Source of the DNA: Tetraselmis striata
Lineage: Eukaryota; Chlorophyta; Chlorodendrophyceae; Chlorodendrales; Chlorodendraceae
Length of the DNA stretch: 64,000 bases
Direction: 5' to 3'
Assembly (NCBI GenBank): GCA_006384855.1
Contig: VCJN01000999.1
Location: 62,001-126,000 of the forward strand
The notes under the pieces are model-generated. The model had not been told where the DNA came from, searched no databases, and saw only the letters and a list, made by a program, of their open reading frames with translations. Of the stretch, positions 23,850 to 34,885 are shown one piece after another. The position numbers and the translations under genes are program-made. The first letter of the stretch is position 1. Each line of letters opens with the position of its first letter.

Positions 23850-25381
23850 AATTACATTTCCAACCTACTTCTTTGCCGCGCGGGATGTGTTAAAGGTGTG
23901 CTCTGGGAACTTGCGCTTCAGGCTGGCATGTGTCTGCTCATGCTTCTCTCGCTTTACCTTAGCCACATGCCCAGTGCCCAGACAATCTGCGCAGCCATAA
24001 CATCACCATCCCTTTTAGTGACATGTTGTGTAAACACAATGACTATAAATGACATCAAAATATCATTGCAGCATACCTTCAGCACCACAATTGTGCCGTT
24101 TGTCCTTGTGGCATTGAAGATTCATGTGGCATCAGCAAATAGCTGGATGCTGAGAGACTCCCCGGGTTTGATGAGCCCCTCCTTCAGCAGTAGCTTGGCA
24201 CGATGCTGAAGCACCAACTCGAGATCCAGTGTGCTTGATATCATGTCCTCCGTAGTGCTGAACCCCACAGCAGCCGACTCCTCCCCTTACCCTTTCAACA
24301 TGTCCTCCACTGATGGCCACTTGATCATCAAGTTGCCATATGGCAGCACCATCTGCACCAGCTTCTCCATGTCCGCGTCCTTCTTGGAGCTGCAGAGGTT
24401 GATGAGGCGCTGAAAGGCATCTTGAGATAGCTTCATGTCAGTGCAGACCTGCACAGCGTTGTGCTCCCACAGCTTTCTAATGGCCACCAGGGTACGCCTC
24501 TCTACTGCTTTCAAGTGATGTTTTAACTGCTTAGGCTCCAATACGGAAGCCATCAACTCGGGGTAGTTGGCTAGGAGGACGCCTAGGATAAAGCGGGGGA
24601 TGTGCGCTGCTCGCACATCCGCTGGCTGGCCCACTAGGTCCGCCTCCTCCACGATGCCCGCCTCCTCCCCGTCAGCTCCATGCGCGTCGACATCGCCATG
24701 TTGCTGCTGCTGCTGCTCCGTTCCTTTGTCACCGCCGGAAGGGGCTCCGAACTGTGCGCCGGGCCCGCCCTCCGCATACACAGACTGCCAGCTGTCGTCG
24801 TCGCCGACTGCGTGGGCGAGCCACGCCTCCAGCTGCTCGGCCTTGCGGTCGATGAGCGTGCGCTCGGGTCGTCGCCTCCCGCAGCTTGTAGGACAGGCCT
24901 GCCGGCCGCTCCCTCCCCGGCTTCTGGCCCCCGCCCTCCTCGTCACTGCCGTTGCTCTCACTACTGCCAGCTGACTCGGCCTCGCTGCCATTTGACTCAA
25001 ACATGAGCCGTATCTTGACTTTTAGGCGCGCTACCTTGCTTCTTGTCGCGCTTCCGGCGCAGGATGTCCGCCTCCATTCGCGCCCTCTCCTCCGCCGCAA
25101 GTTGGGACCGCAGCTCCTTCTCCACTTCTTTCTGCCTATTGACAACCTCCCTCCAGCAACGCTCCGCCTCCTCCGAGGCCGTCGCTCTCTTCAGCATGTA
25201 CTTGATCTCTGACTCGAGGTTTTGCAGCTGGGTCGATACACGAGTCGTCGCTGCCGATGCCTGCGACGACGACCCGGCCGGCATGCCGCTCCCGATGGCA
25301 CCCACCCCGCCTCCTCCGTCCATCACCACCGGCATCGCCGCGGCTTTCTCAGACTGCCGTTTCTTTGACTTGTACCCCATG
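23850..25381 (-). pseudogene. Unrecognised coiled-coil/acidic protein gene, frame-disrupted
   Basis: The ATG at 25381 starts MGYKSKKRQSEKAAAMPVVM and a helical stretch rich in Glu/Arg (residues about 60-110: QNLESEIKYMLKRATAS, EVEKELRSQLAAEERARMEA). Coding then continues in a second frame (MFESNGSEAESAG, acidic, RERPAGLSYKLREA), then a third (RPERTLIDRKAEQLEAWLAHA to IKWPSVEDMLKG), and after a possible intron at 24290 (GTAAGG) reads LLLKEGLIKPGESLSIQLFADAT, a stop, IFNATRTNGTIVVLK. At least two frame changes without splice sites and one in-frame stop indicate decay. A 28-nt G run (C on the sense strand) lies just upstream of the ATG at 25399-25426. The ADAT...NGTIVVLK segment looks conserved, but I cannot name the family. 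It may be an algal transposon protein. Confidence 0.45.
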
Positions 25382-25398
25382 GTACCCGGACCGGGGAC

Positions 25399-25426
25399 GG
25401 GGGGGGGGGGGGGGGGGGGGGGGGGG
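25399..25426. repeat. 28-nt G run (C run 5' of a minus-strand ATG)
   Basis: The run lies 18 nt upstream of the minus-strand ATG at 25381, so it is C on the sense strand, mirroring the C run just upstream of the coiled-coil gene start at 44679. Confidence 0.95.
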
Positions 25427-25867
25427 CGGCGGCAAAAGACGTGGCTGTTGTAAGCAAAGATGTTATGCAAGCTGCTGTGACATGCCGTGGAGTGGCAGAT
25501 GTTGCATCCCGACTGTACGCGGCCGCCAGGTCGCTCGCCCCCACCACCTGCGCACCAGCCGCCTCCCGACACTGCTTGTACTACCCCCAAAGGGCTTGGC
25601 AGAGGTACGTGAAAGGTCTCTAAACATAGGTCGGGCACTATGGCGACTGCCAAAACGGCCAGAGGTACTCGAGGGTGCGTACGCGTACGCGTACGTTAGA
25701 ATGTCCGATTTTCGGGCCTGGCACTGCGCTGTGGCCCCCTGGTGCTTAAAATCACACGACCAAGCATCATGCGGGAGCAGCGTTATCCGGGATGGCTGCG
25801 TTGGGAACCATGCGATTGATGAGATGAGATGAGATGAGGTGGCATGCCGAACACCGACTATTCGTCC

Positions 25868-25922
25868 TTAGGTCCATTTCATACCACGGTCCGCGTGCCG
25901 CCCCAGCCGCGTGCCGCCCTAA
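25868..25922 (+). repeat. Left terminal inverted repeat with TTA flank
   Basis: TTA at 25868-25870, then the 52-bp repeat from 25871. Inside it a GCCGCGTGCCGCC-like word occurs twice, as it does at the right end. It pairs with 37539-37590. Confidence 0.8.
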
Positions 25923-26168
25923 TACTCGTACCGGAGCGCGCCACGTCGACCGGGCCGCGGTGGGCATTATGAAAATTCGCGCACGCCCCCGACACCGACG
26001 CCTTGCTACCCTGAATTTTGAGAGCGTTTATATGTTCCGGGGTGAGATATATCATTTACCGCTGCCGGAGCGGGCAATTGCTCTCAACACTTGCTCGCTC
26101 CACCCTCAGGGTGTTCCCGTTCACCGTTTGCAAAGGACGGCGGGGAGGCGGCCAACCGTTCTCCCACG

Positions 26169-27531
26169 ATGCCTACGCCGCGTTCAGACCGGGCCGCTGC
26201 CCGCGAGGTGAGGCGGTCACCCGCCATCCCGCGCGCTCGGGCATCTGGCGCAGCTGATCGCTCCCAAGTAGACCGTCTGGACGCCCGCTTAGGCCTCAGC
26301 CCAGACAGCCGTATGCAGCGTATCGAGGAGGCAGACCCTGAATTGGAGTGTCAGTCTGGAGGGCGCGATGGCGAGGGAGGTTCCGACGAGGACGAAGTCC
26401 AACACAGCGATGGGCTGCGCGACTGCTGCGTCCCGGGTTGCAAAGTCGGGACGCTTATCGACTCCACCCGGTCGCAACACCGCTGTCGCGAGTGTCAGGG
26501 GCACTTTCACGCCCTTTGCGCATACTCTATCAACAACTCCGACGATCCGAACTATTGCGGCTGTCAGCAGGCGCCCCTTATCGGCGGGGTCCAGGCCGAG
26601 GAGCCAAACAGCGCGACAGCAGGCGGTGCTGGCGATCTTAGCGCAGCTGCGACTACACCACAGCGTCGCGAGGACAGCGGCGGCGAGAGAGAGGGCGAGG
26701 ACGGCGGCGATGACAGCGACGCGTGGCTCGAGACGGAGCGGCAGAAGAAGGAGAATGCCTTGCTAGATGCCTTGAAGCCCAAGGCATCCTGGCGGGAGCC
26801 CTTGAAGATCGCGTGGGTGGACGCTGTCGACATCACCAACAAGAGAAAGAAGCCGCCAAAGGACTTCACGAAGCTACAGCAGGAAAGGTGGTACGAGGGG
26901 CGCGCCGCCCTTCGCAAGAACCGCAACGCGCTGAGGTCCAAGCGGGCGCGTGAGCAAAAGAAGTCGGGCAAGGCAACTGGCGAGGAGGTTTCCCCTCACG
27001 AGGCTGTACTTGAGTACAGAGTCGCAGCAGGGCTGCCCACGATGGAGGCGTCTGACAGGGCCCCCGCTGTGACTGTACACGAGATCGCGCGTCTGGTACA
27101 CACCCTGTGCGACCCAGACGAGAAGCACAAGAAGCATTACGACGCGCTGGTCGACTGGGTGGACAAGCGCCCCGAGGCTGACAACAAGGTGGGCAGGCTC
27201 AAGCCCTGGGAGTTTTTTACAAAAAAGTTCAACGACCCTACTTACCAGCCAACCAACTTGTTCGTCGACAACGACATGGATGTGGACATGGATTTGCTGG
27301 ACGTGAAGCATGGCCAGCGCCCGGTGGCCTTCAAGAAGGACACCAACCTGAAAGGTAGGCGCTGAGTGTGCTATCTTGTGCTATCTATCGCTGTGCTATC
27401 GCTTAAGGCTTAGTCCCCCCCCCCTTGGCTCATAGTCATTGCATTGTTGATGGCGTAGGACTGCATTATCATGCTGTGCAGGTTGGTGGCAAGACCTGAA
27501 GGGCATACTCAACACCAAGCAGGAGGACTAA
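26169..27531 (+). CDS. Zinc-motif protein of unknown function, two exons
   Basis: Exons 26169-27354 and 27482-27531 join in phase (donor GTAGGC, acceptor CAG) to give 411 residues with no internal stop. After a basic N terminus and an acidic stretch comes a Cys/His cluster (residues about 78-125: DCCVPGCKVGTL, QHRCRECQGHFHALC, NYCGC), spaced like a treble-clef or PHD-type finger (CC-x3-C, H-x-C-x2-C-x2-HxxxC, C-x-C). A long Glu/Ser-rich linker, a basic region (KRKKPPKDFTKLQQERWYEG) and a C-terminal WEFFTKKFNDPTYQPTNLF follow. A DNA- or chromatin-binding role is inferred only. Since it lies inside an inverted-repeat-bounded segment, it may be the accessory protein of a transposon. It shows no Myb/SANT signature, which Harbinger partners normally have. 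Confidence 0.6.
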
Positions 27532-27657
27532 ACACGCAGTGGCATCAATGCAAACGGGGATAACCTGCCCAAGTCGCGCTTTGCCGGCGGAGATTTGAAA
27601 ATGTACGCGCTGGCCACGGTATGAAATTAATGATGTGCCTAACCTCAGCAATACGTA

Positions 27658-28250
27658 GTGATGACATCTGATGACATTCAGCTCTGCCCTTACTTGTATC
27701 CCTGGGAGTTTTTTGATGCTCAGCCAGACCTGTGGGAGATTATCGGCAAGAAGCTGCCTGATTCGGCAACACGGGCGACTCGCCTGGATGTGAACGAGGG
27801 GGATGAGTACGACCCGCCCCCATCCCCCACGCCACTGCCCAAGCGGTCCAGGTACTACTGCATTAACTGCGCTAGCTTGCATACAAATTGGACAGGCAGC
27901 TGTATATTTCTTTCAACTTATGGCGCATTGTGCTGCTGGATTCCGTCAGGGCAGGCCATGCTAGCGCCGCTACAACATGGCCTCAGGTGATGTGGAAGGA
28001 GGGAGGCACCACCCCAGCTTCAAGAGCGCCAGAGGACCTTACATCCGCCATCACTGGACTGATACAAGTGCAAGCTGAGAAGATGAGGCAGAAGATGAGG
28101 GATACCGCTGCAGGTACATCGGCAGCGAGCCAGCCGACAATAAATGAGTTGATTGCCATAAGCGGTACACCTACGTTGCCAGAGCACATACGGCATGGGA
28201 CTGAGAGGATGCTAGAGCAGAGACTAGGGTTGTCGACGGAAGGGTCATGA
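27658..28250 (+). other. Small unrecognised coding stretch downstream of the zinc-motif gene
   Basis: A frame from 27658 reads MTSDDIQLCPYLYPWEFFDA, then QPDLWEIIGKKLPD and an acidic/Pro tail. Another from about 27870 reads LDRQLYISFNLWRIVLLDS and continues to a stop at 28248-28250, with a helical segment (QVQAEKMRQKMRDTAAG). They would have to be joined around 27850-27880, where the only apparent intron is 24 nt, too short to be credible. Either a frame break or an unrecognised splice. PWEFFDAQPDLWE echoes PWEFFTKKFNDP of the preceding gene, so the two may be related in origin. Confidence 0.4.
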
Positions 28251-28963
28251 AGCGTTGGTTATTGACTGTTTCTCAGCAGCGCGGATCGCTTGCGTCCTGT
28301 CAGCAGCGATGTGTAACAGACATTTCATATACCTGCAGGAGGAATGATTGCGTGTTTTGGGTTTATCACTGTGAGATTCAGATGTGACGTAAATGTGCCC
28401 TGCTGGTGACGAACGACGACATACGGGGACGATACGGGACGGACGAGGGACGTGGATTTCATACCGAGTAGCGACGACTATCGCGCGCGACCTGTAAAGT
28501 ACTATATGAATTTCTCGTTTCCATAATTTCATCAAATTGATATGCGCACGCAGGCTCGCGTGTCGCCCACCGACGCGGAGTACCCGGGCTAAGTACAGGC
28601 GGCTGCACGTACTCGCTGCACATCGCTGCACATCGCTGACCCCGCGGTGTGCGGCGATGTGCGGCACGACGGGCGGAGGTGTGGGCGGATGTAGGTGGTA
28701 CGGTAGGTGGTAGGCGGTAGGTGGTGTTCGTAGGTGCGCGTTTTAATGCAGCCGCCCTTACTGCTGATGATTGTGTAACGCCCCAGCACGCGCATGAAGT
28801 ACGGGGTCGCCTGGCGGTCACCGCCGCTCACCGCTGAACCAAGCGCGGACAGCCGCGCACTCGCATTTGTGCTCCCTGCCGGTGGTGGGCTACATCCACC
28901 CCAACTCTCAACCCCCCCCCCCCCCCCCCCCCCCCCCGCGCGCGCGCGCGCGCGGCAGCAGGC

Positions 28964-30600
28964 ATGCCGGGAGAGGGATGGATGTCGAGTGTGTCGAAGA
29001 ATGGCGTGTACACATGCAAGCACTGCCACGGCATCGTGACGGGCAGTAGTGAAAGGACGGCGCGAGAGCGGCACTTCCGGAAATACCCGAACTGTAGCCA
29101 CTCGTTGAAGCGTTCGGCTAAGTTGCACCGCAAGGCCGCCTTATTACAAGCAGCAGCAGGGCGGCAGCAGTAGCAGCAGCAGCGGCAGGGGCGGCAGCAG
29201 GAGTAGCTGCAGCCGTCGGAAACGGCCCGCCCGCGCCGGTCTCGGAGGACGATGTGATGGGTGTGGGGGAGGACCCCGTTGGCGAAGACGGTGTGGACAT
29301 CGACGCGCCTGCGTGGCCGCCGGCGGACGTGGAAGCTGCCGATGAGGGCGGGATACGGAAAGGCGATCCCGGTGACTTCTACATGAAGGTCATCGCCAAG
29401 AATTTCCGGGGAGTATGGCACTACGGCGTGATAACCGGCGTCGTTACCGAGTGGGTGTTGGAGGACTACGGCGGGGCGACCCAGTGGCGCGCTGTTTTCG
29501 AGGACAGTGACATTGGACCTTCTGCGTTCAGAGGTGAGTGGGCCCGGCCTGCGTGCGGGTGGCACCACTCAACTGCGGTTGTATGGAATCACACGCACCC
29601 GCCCGGTCGGCGTGGCAGGTTGTGGAGGCTATGGCGGCTGCCCTGGAGCACCCCCCTGTGGATGCGGACGGGGATGCTCGCTTGGTAACCGTCCATGAAG
29701 GCGATGACTTGTCCAGTGAATCACGCACCTTGCCCGGCGTGCGTTCAACACAACCCGGCTGGCGGAGGCCAAGCACAACACTGGCTGCCATGGCGTGTGC
29801 CATGTGGATGTGGTCCTGGGCTATGTCAGCATGGTCAACCTCTTCCCCCTCGCGCCGTTCCACCTGTTTTTTTTGGGCTTGGGAAGGGACTTCTGGAGTA
29901 AATTTGTCACCGTGCAGGGCCACAGTGGATTCCGAGCTATGAAGCAGGAAGACCGGCGCCAGGCTTTAGTCCCGATACCCAGCAACTTTGGACGCGGGTT
30001 GCGCCCTTCGTTTGCGGTGTCCAAGAAGTCGAAAGGTAACCCCCCCCCCCCCCCCCCCCCCCGGGCGTGGGCGTGGGCGTGGGCATGACGGCATTCCCCT
30101 CCATGACTGCAGGGTCAGGCAAGGTGACGGTGCAGTCCGGCTGGGTCATGGAGGACTGCTTGCACCACATGGAAACATTTTCCATTCTTAACGCCGGTCC
30201 GCTGTTCGAGGAGGCCCGGGTGAAGGCGATCATGACCGAGAAGGAGCTTCGCGTCCCCAGGCGGTGCTTGGGCACATGTACAAGCGCATGCAAGGAGCTG
30301 CGTGGTTCGTCACGCGGTGGGGGTTGCAGAATGTGGTGACGGAGGAGGACGGCCCCGAGCGCAAGGCGCAGGTGGACGCGCTCACCAGGGAGGGGAGGAC
30401 TCTAGACCCAGCGCGGCGCCAAGGCGCAGCGGCCGGGGCAGCGCGGCGCCAAGGCGCGGCGCCAAGGCGCGGCGGCCGGGGCAGCGCGGCGCCAAGGCGC
30501 GGCGGCCGGGGCAGCGCGGCGCCAAGGCGCGGCGGCCGGGGCAGCGCGGCGCCAATGCGAGTGGGATGGGCGGGGCAGCGGTTGCTACCGAGTGAGGCGT
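28964..30600 (+). pseudogene. TNP2/CACTA-like transposase with N-terminal zinc finger, probably broken
   Basis: The ATG at 28964 starts a segment with TCKHCHGIVTGSSERT then RERHFRKYPNC, a C-x2-C...H-x5-C arrangement like BED fingers. Downstream (29365-29535) is KNFRGVWHYGVITGVVTEWV ending RAVFEDSD, resembling the small barrel-like domain often written 'YFPGFG-F-G-V...V-YEDGD'. Then HNTGCHGVCHVDVVLGYVSM, PLAPFHLFFLGLGRDFW, IPSNFGRGLRPSF, and after an intron containing a C run (30040-30062) VQSGWVMEDCLHHMETFSIL and VLGHMYKRMQGAAWFVTRWG. The HLFFLGLGRDFW segment matches the 'D-MH--FLG--KDFW' block of TNP2-type transposases. Frame changes near 29670-29760 and 30255 may be introns or damage. The CACTA assignment is tentative; target inverted repeats were not found. 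Confidence 0.4.
30405..30560. repeat. 30-bp minisatellite
   Basis: About four to five copies of a GC-rich unit containing GGCGCGGCGGCCGGGGCAGC follow each other, giving Ala/Arg/Gly repeats in every frame. It follows directly on the TNP2-like remnant. Confidence 0.85.
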
Positions 30601-31090
30601 AGCATCGTTTGCAGTTGCAACGCAGCCTTTCCGGTTGCATAGTGTGACGCCGCCTGGATGTAACCCAGCAGTACGCGCAAAGTGCAAGTGCAAGCTGCTG
30701 ATGGCGGGGATCCCGCGGGGGGGGGGGGGGGGGGGGGGGGGCAGCGGCTGTGGGATAGGCGCGGCAGCGGTTGCTACCGAGTGAGGTGTCGCATCGTTTA
30801 CAGTAGCAACGCAGCCTTTCCGGTTGCATAGTGTGACGCCGCCTGGATGTAACCCAGTAGTACGCGCAAAGTGCAAGTGCAAGCTGCTGGTGGCGGGGAT
30901 CCTCGCGAGGTCGCAGGACGGTGCGCGAGGGGGGGGGGGGGGGGCAGCGGCTGTGGGATAGGCGGGGCAGCGGTTGCTACCGAGTGAGGCGTAGCATCGT
31001 TTGCAGTAGCAACGCAGCCTTTCCGGTTGCATAGTGTGACACCGCATGGATGTAACCCAGCAGTACGCGCAAAGTGCAAGTGTTACACGT
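30582..31090. repeat. Tandem array of ~190-200-bp units containing G runs
   Basis: Units begin GTTGCTACCGAGTGAGG at 30582, 30769 and 30973 (the third is partial). Each contains the GCAACGCAGCCTTTCC and GGATGTAACCCAG words. Unit length varies with an internal G run (30717-30741, 30929-30944), the only strongly variable part. Confidence 0.9.
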
Positions 31091-31440
31091 CCGTGTGCCC
31101 CACCCAATGACATTGCGCCCGACCTCACTGACAGACGGCATGTCTCGCTCTCCTTCATCTCCTGGGCCGTCCGCCGCCTCACCCTGCGCACCCCACCAGC
31201 CGCGCGTGCCTTCTCGGAAGCCTCACACACGGCGGCGCGAGTCGCGTCGTGGAACGCGTCCCTGACATGGCGGAACTCCGCCCTCACCGTGGCCGTGGTC
31301 GGGCAGGGGACTGCCCGCTGATGGGTCGCCATGCATGTGTACTTGGGGCCGCACAAAGCCGGGGTGCCGTCGCAGCAACACTCCCAGTCCGTCCGTTGGC
31401 CGCAGTCCACGCACATGATAGTGCATGTGGACGCCTCCCG
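31091..31440 (-). other. Cys-rich C-terminal fragment of a probable transposon protein
   Basis: The minus strand reads HYEQWREAST then MCVDCGQRTDWECCCDGTPA, LCGPKYTCMATHQRA and a basic, Arg-rich tail (VRRVRRRTAQEMKE). The C-x2-C...C-x-C...LC...C-x3-H layout resembles the cross-brace zinc motif at the C terminus of piggyBac-type proteins (C-x2-C...PLC---CF--YH), but spacing differs. No catalytic domain is recognisable upstream: 31450-31900 gives Ala/Pro-rich frames only. Confidence 0.3.
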
Positions 31441-32702
31441 CCACTGCTCGTAGTGCTCCGGTCAACATGGCGACGAGCAAGTCGGCATGTCCCGCAGGTG
31501 GCTGCGGGGCGGGTGGCGCGAGCGCAGCCTCGCTCGCCTCAACAACCCCCTCAGCCCGATCAGTCGCCTCGACCACGGCCTCCTCCGCCTCCTGACGCGG
31601 CGCACGAGGCGTATCATCGTCGCCTGGCAGGGCGTTCCCCCCCGCAACGGCGCCGTCGGCGGTGGCCGACGCCGTCGTGGCGGGGTGTTGTGAGGAGGTG
31701 GCCCTAGACATAGGTGGGGCCGGCACCGCCATGTGTTGCTCCACATGCGGTGCGGTTCCTGACGCGACAGCTCCGTCGCACCAGTACCGGCGCCGGCACC
31801 CCACGCCTGCTGGGCTTACCACCAACCGGCATGTTTCCTTTGGGAGGCGGTTCATCCGCGTCGGAGGTGAGCGGCGGTGCCTGTGTGGGTGTCGATACTG
31901 CCCGGCCATTAGGGCTCCCGCCGCATGCCGCTCCGCCGACCCACGCCGCGGCGTGTGCTGCGCCCCGCATAGTCGCCTCGAATATAATATACATGACGCG
32001 GGGACGGGTGGGGGGGGGGGGGGGGATTCGTGCGTTTCGTATGTCGACGGAACGGCGTGCGAAGCTGCGGCTGGCGAAGGTGGTGGAAGTAAGCGTGGCG
32101 GCGTCGGCGGCGTATTACCGTGCGTGCATGCGTGCGCAACCCCGCGGCAGCAAGCCCCGGACTCGGCGTGTGCCGGCGGCAGAGCTGCGAAGCCATGGAC
32201 ACGGTACGGGATGCCAAGTCTGGCTAAGCAACTGCCGAGGCTGGCGGCTTAACCCCCATGTCCGGCGGTTGAGGGACGGAAAGTGCGTAGAAGTTGATCG
32301 GCAAAGCGGGCATATAAGCCTGGCTGTGCTAGGTTCCTATTAAGTAATGGCGGTTTTTGCTAAGTAATTCGTAGGGGTGGACCATGCAGCGCAGGTAGGG
32401 GGCGGTATAAATGAGGCCGGGCACATATACTGCTCCACGAAACGACACTGTGGCACATGTAGTTGAATAGACCCCCCCCCCCCCCCCCCCCGCCGGGTCG
32501 GCCAGCCGACCCGCCACGGCATGTAATATCTGTCATGCATCGCCGGGGTATGTGTGAGTGGATGCCCCGCCGCCACTCCCCCCCCCCCCCCCCCCCCCCC
32601 CCCCCCATTTACACTTGTGCACTCATTAAGTTTGGGCTGGTTTCGGAGCAGTATATGTACGTATGTATATACATACAATGGAACGTAGGACCTGCGCGGA
32701 AA
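31441..32702. other. GC-rich stretch without a recognised gene
   Basis: Several overlapping Ala/Pro/Arg-rich frames occur on both strands, none convincing. A G run lies at 32009-32025 and two C runs at 32469-32490 and 32578-32606. Confidence 0.35.
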
Positions 32703-33330
32703 GAGGCGGGGCTGGCGGAGTGCGTTGGAGGTGCGTAGAGTAGCGTGTTGGTGAGATTCGGGGTGCATCGGACGCCGGATGCCCATCCACCCAGCGTAAA
32801 AGGCGCGTACGTAATATTCACACTATATTAACACACAAATGTGTGAAAACCGGACATTCCGTGCCGGATGGGTGGGAATACGGCGTCCGATGCAGCCAAA
32901 ACCCCAGCAACGCGCTATTCTATGCACCGCCAATGCACTCCGCCAGCACCGCCTCATTCTCTGTCGATTTCGAAAACGCCTTCACATTATCCACCGCTAA
33001 TAATTGCAATTGCCACCGTGTAATGTTGTCACGATGTGCGCACACAACAACACTTACTACCGGTTCCGACGCGGATGGAGGCGGGGCTTGCGGAGTGCAC
33101 TGGCGGTGCGTAGAGTAGCGTGCTGTAAATACTTGGGGTGCATCGGACGCCGGATGCCCATCCACCCGGCATAAAAGACGCGTAATATTCACACTATATT
33201 AACACGCAAATGTGTGAAAACCGGATATTCCGTGCCGGATGGATGGGAATACGGCGTCCGATGCAGCCAAAACCCCAGGAACACGCTATTCTATGCACCG
33301 CCAATGCACTCCATCCGCAACCCCCGCCTC
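32703..33330. repeat. Two foldback units with ~105-bp arms
   Basis: A forward arm (32703-32812) is followed by its reverse complement (about 32850-32955); the same forward/inverted pair recurs at 33075-33180 and 33210-33330. Between the arms of each unit is a nearly identical AT-rich spacer containing ATTCACACTATATTAACAC. Arms share GGTGCATCGGACGCCGGATG. A third copy of the spacer word lies alone at 33760-33777. Confidence 0.8.
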
Positions 33331-34849
33331 ATTCCCAGTCGTACGTGCTTGTGCACACGCACGGAATGCTTGAACTGCTCCGAAACCACTGTCACATACC
33401 CCGCTCATTGGGTACCGATTGCGGCGCATGCACGGCTAGATATTTGTTTACATAAACCCGGGGGGGGGGGGGGCACAGTGTCCCGCTACTCACCCTGCAT
33501 TGGATTAGGGCGACGATTGCAAACAAGACGAGGAGGCGCGAATGAACTGCTCCGAAACCACGCGATGTGCCCGGTGACCTCCATATCCAGCACGTCCACC
33601 GATGCAAGTAATAAGGACAGGACCCCCCCCCCCCGCCCCCCCCCACCCGCCAAAGTGGAGGAAGTGTAGGAGTACAACCGGAGCATGACGTGATCCATTG
33701 TCGCTTATTTACAAGCACGGGCGGTGCTGCCATACCCGATCGTCTACGGCCGATATGATATTCACACTATATTAACATCGGTGCACACCGCCGCACACCG
33801 CCGTACACCGCAGCACAACGCTGCGCGCGCACATTCGTCGCGCACATATACGCGCGCCCTACCGCACATATTATCCCGGATTCACTCGGTGAAACCGCGT
33901 ATTCATTACGCCGTGCTACTTCAACAATAAACATTGCGAAATTACACCGACACAATGCCGCACCGACTAGCTCTTGACAATACGTGCATATAAATAGTAG
34001 TGGCGCGCTGCTCCTCGCCTCCGATGTGTCGTTGACTGCTGCGGAAGGTGGTCGTCGACTGGGTGTTAGTTTCTCCACCTCGCCCCCCCCCCCCCCCCCC
34101 CCCCCCAACGCCCCTTCACCGCTCACAGCGCCATGGCAGACCTCGCCCCCCGGGCAAAAGTGGGCGGCGAGCCTTGTTGTCTCGCGTGTCCGCGCCGCCG
34201 GCATCGAGGAAAACGAGAAAGACATGAGGAAACGCGTGACAAGGTGGGCGCGCAACAAAACACTCCACCCTCCGCATTAGCACTCACCCACTCGTGGCAA
34301 ATTGTGCCGCGCGCAGGTTCGTCCGGGAGCGCCGTAAGGCCCACCTCAACGCCAAGGCTTCCACAGTGCCAGCGGCGCAACTCGTGGTGGCCGAGGAGGC
34401 CGCATCCTCAGCCGCTTAAAGGCGAAACGATTGTGGCTTGTTGTGGGCGTCTCGGCACATGAGGCGTCCCGACGCCAAGGTAAGGAAGCTCATGGCGGCG
34501 TCGTCGACGGCACAACCTCCCGGGGTGGTGAAGACACTGACGGATGACAAGAAGCGGAAGAGGCCAGTGAAGAAGCGCCGAGGTAAGAAACTGACGGTCG
34601 CGGAGTCGGAGGCGGAGTCGGAGGCGCATGCGGAGGCGGAGGCGGAGGCGGAGGCAGCGAGATCGTCGAAGCGGAGCGAGGGTCCCCCGGGCACGCAAGA
34701 ACAAGAACAAGAACAAGCAGTAGCCCCCGCCCCCTTACCCCCCTCCCCTCACTCCCCCGGCGGGAGCGGCGGGCGGCGGGGGGGGGGGGGGGGGGGGGCG
34801 GCGGGGGGGGGGCGGCGGGGGGGCGGCGGGGGGACCACGCCCGCCCGCC

Positions 34850-34885
<36 letters not shown>

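Noticed and set aside
30382-31416. 344-codon minus-strand frame as one gene
   Set aside because: Most of it is the tandem array and minisatellite. Only the Cys-rich N-terminal ~110 residues look like real protein.
32870-33460. Short frames repeated around 32.8-33.4 kb as a small gene family
   Set aside because: They repeat only because the DNA is a duplicated foldback. The frames run through the arms and differ in length.
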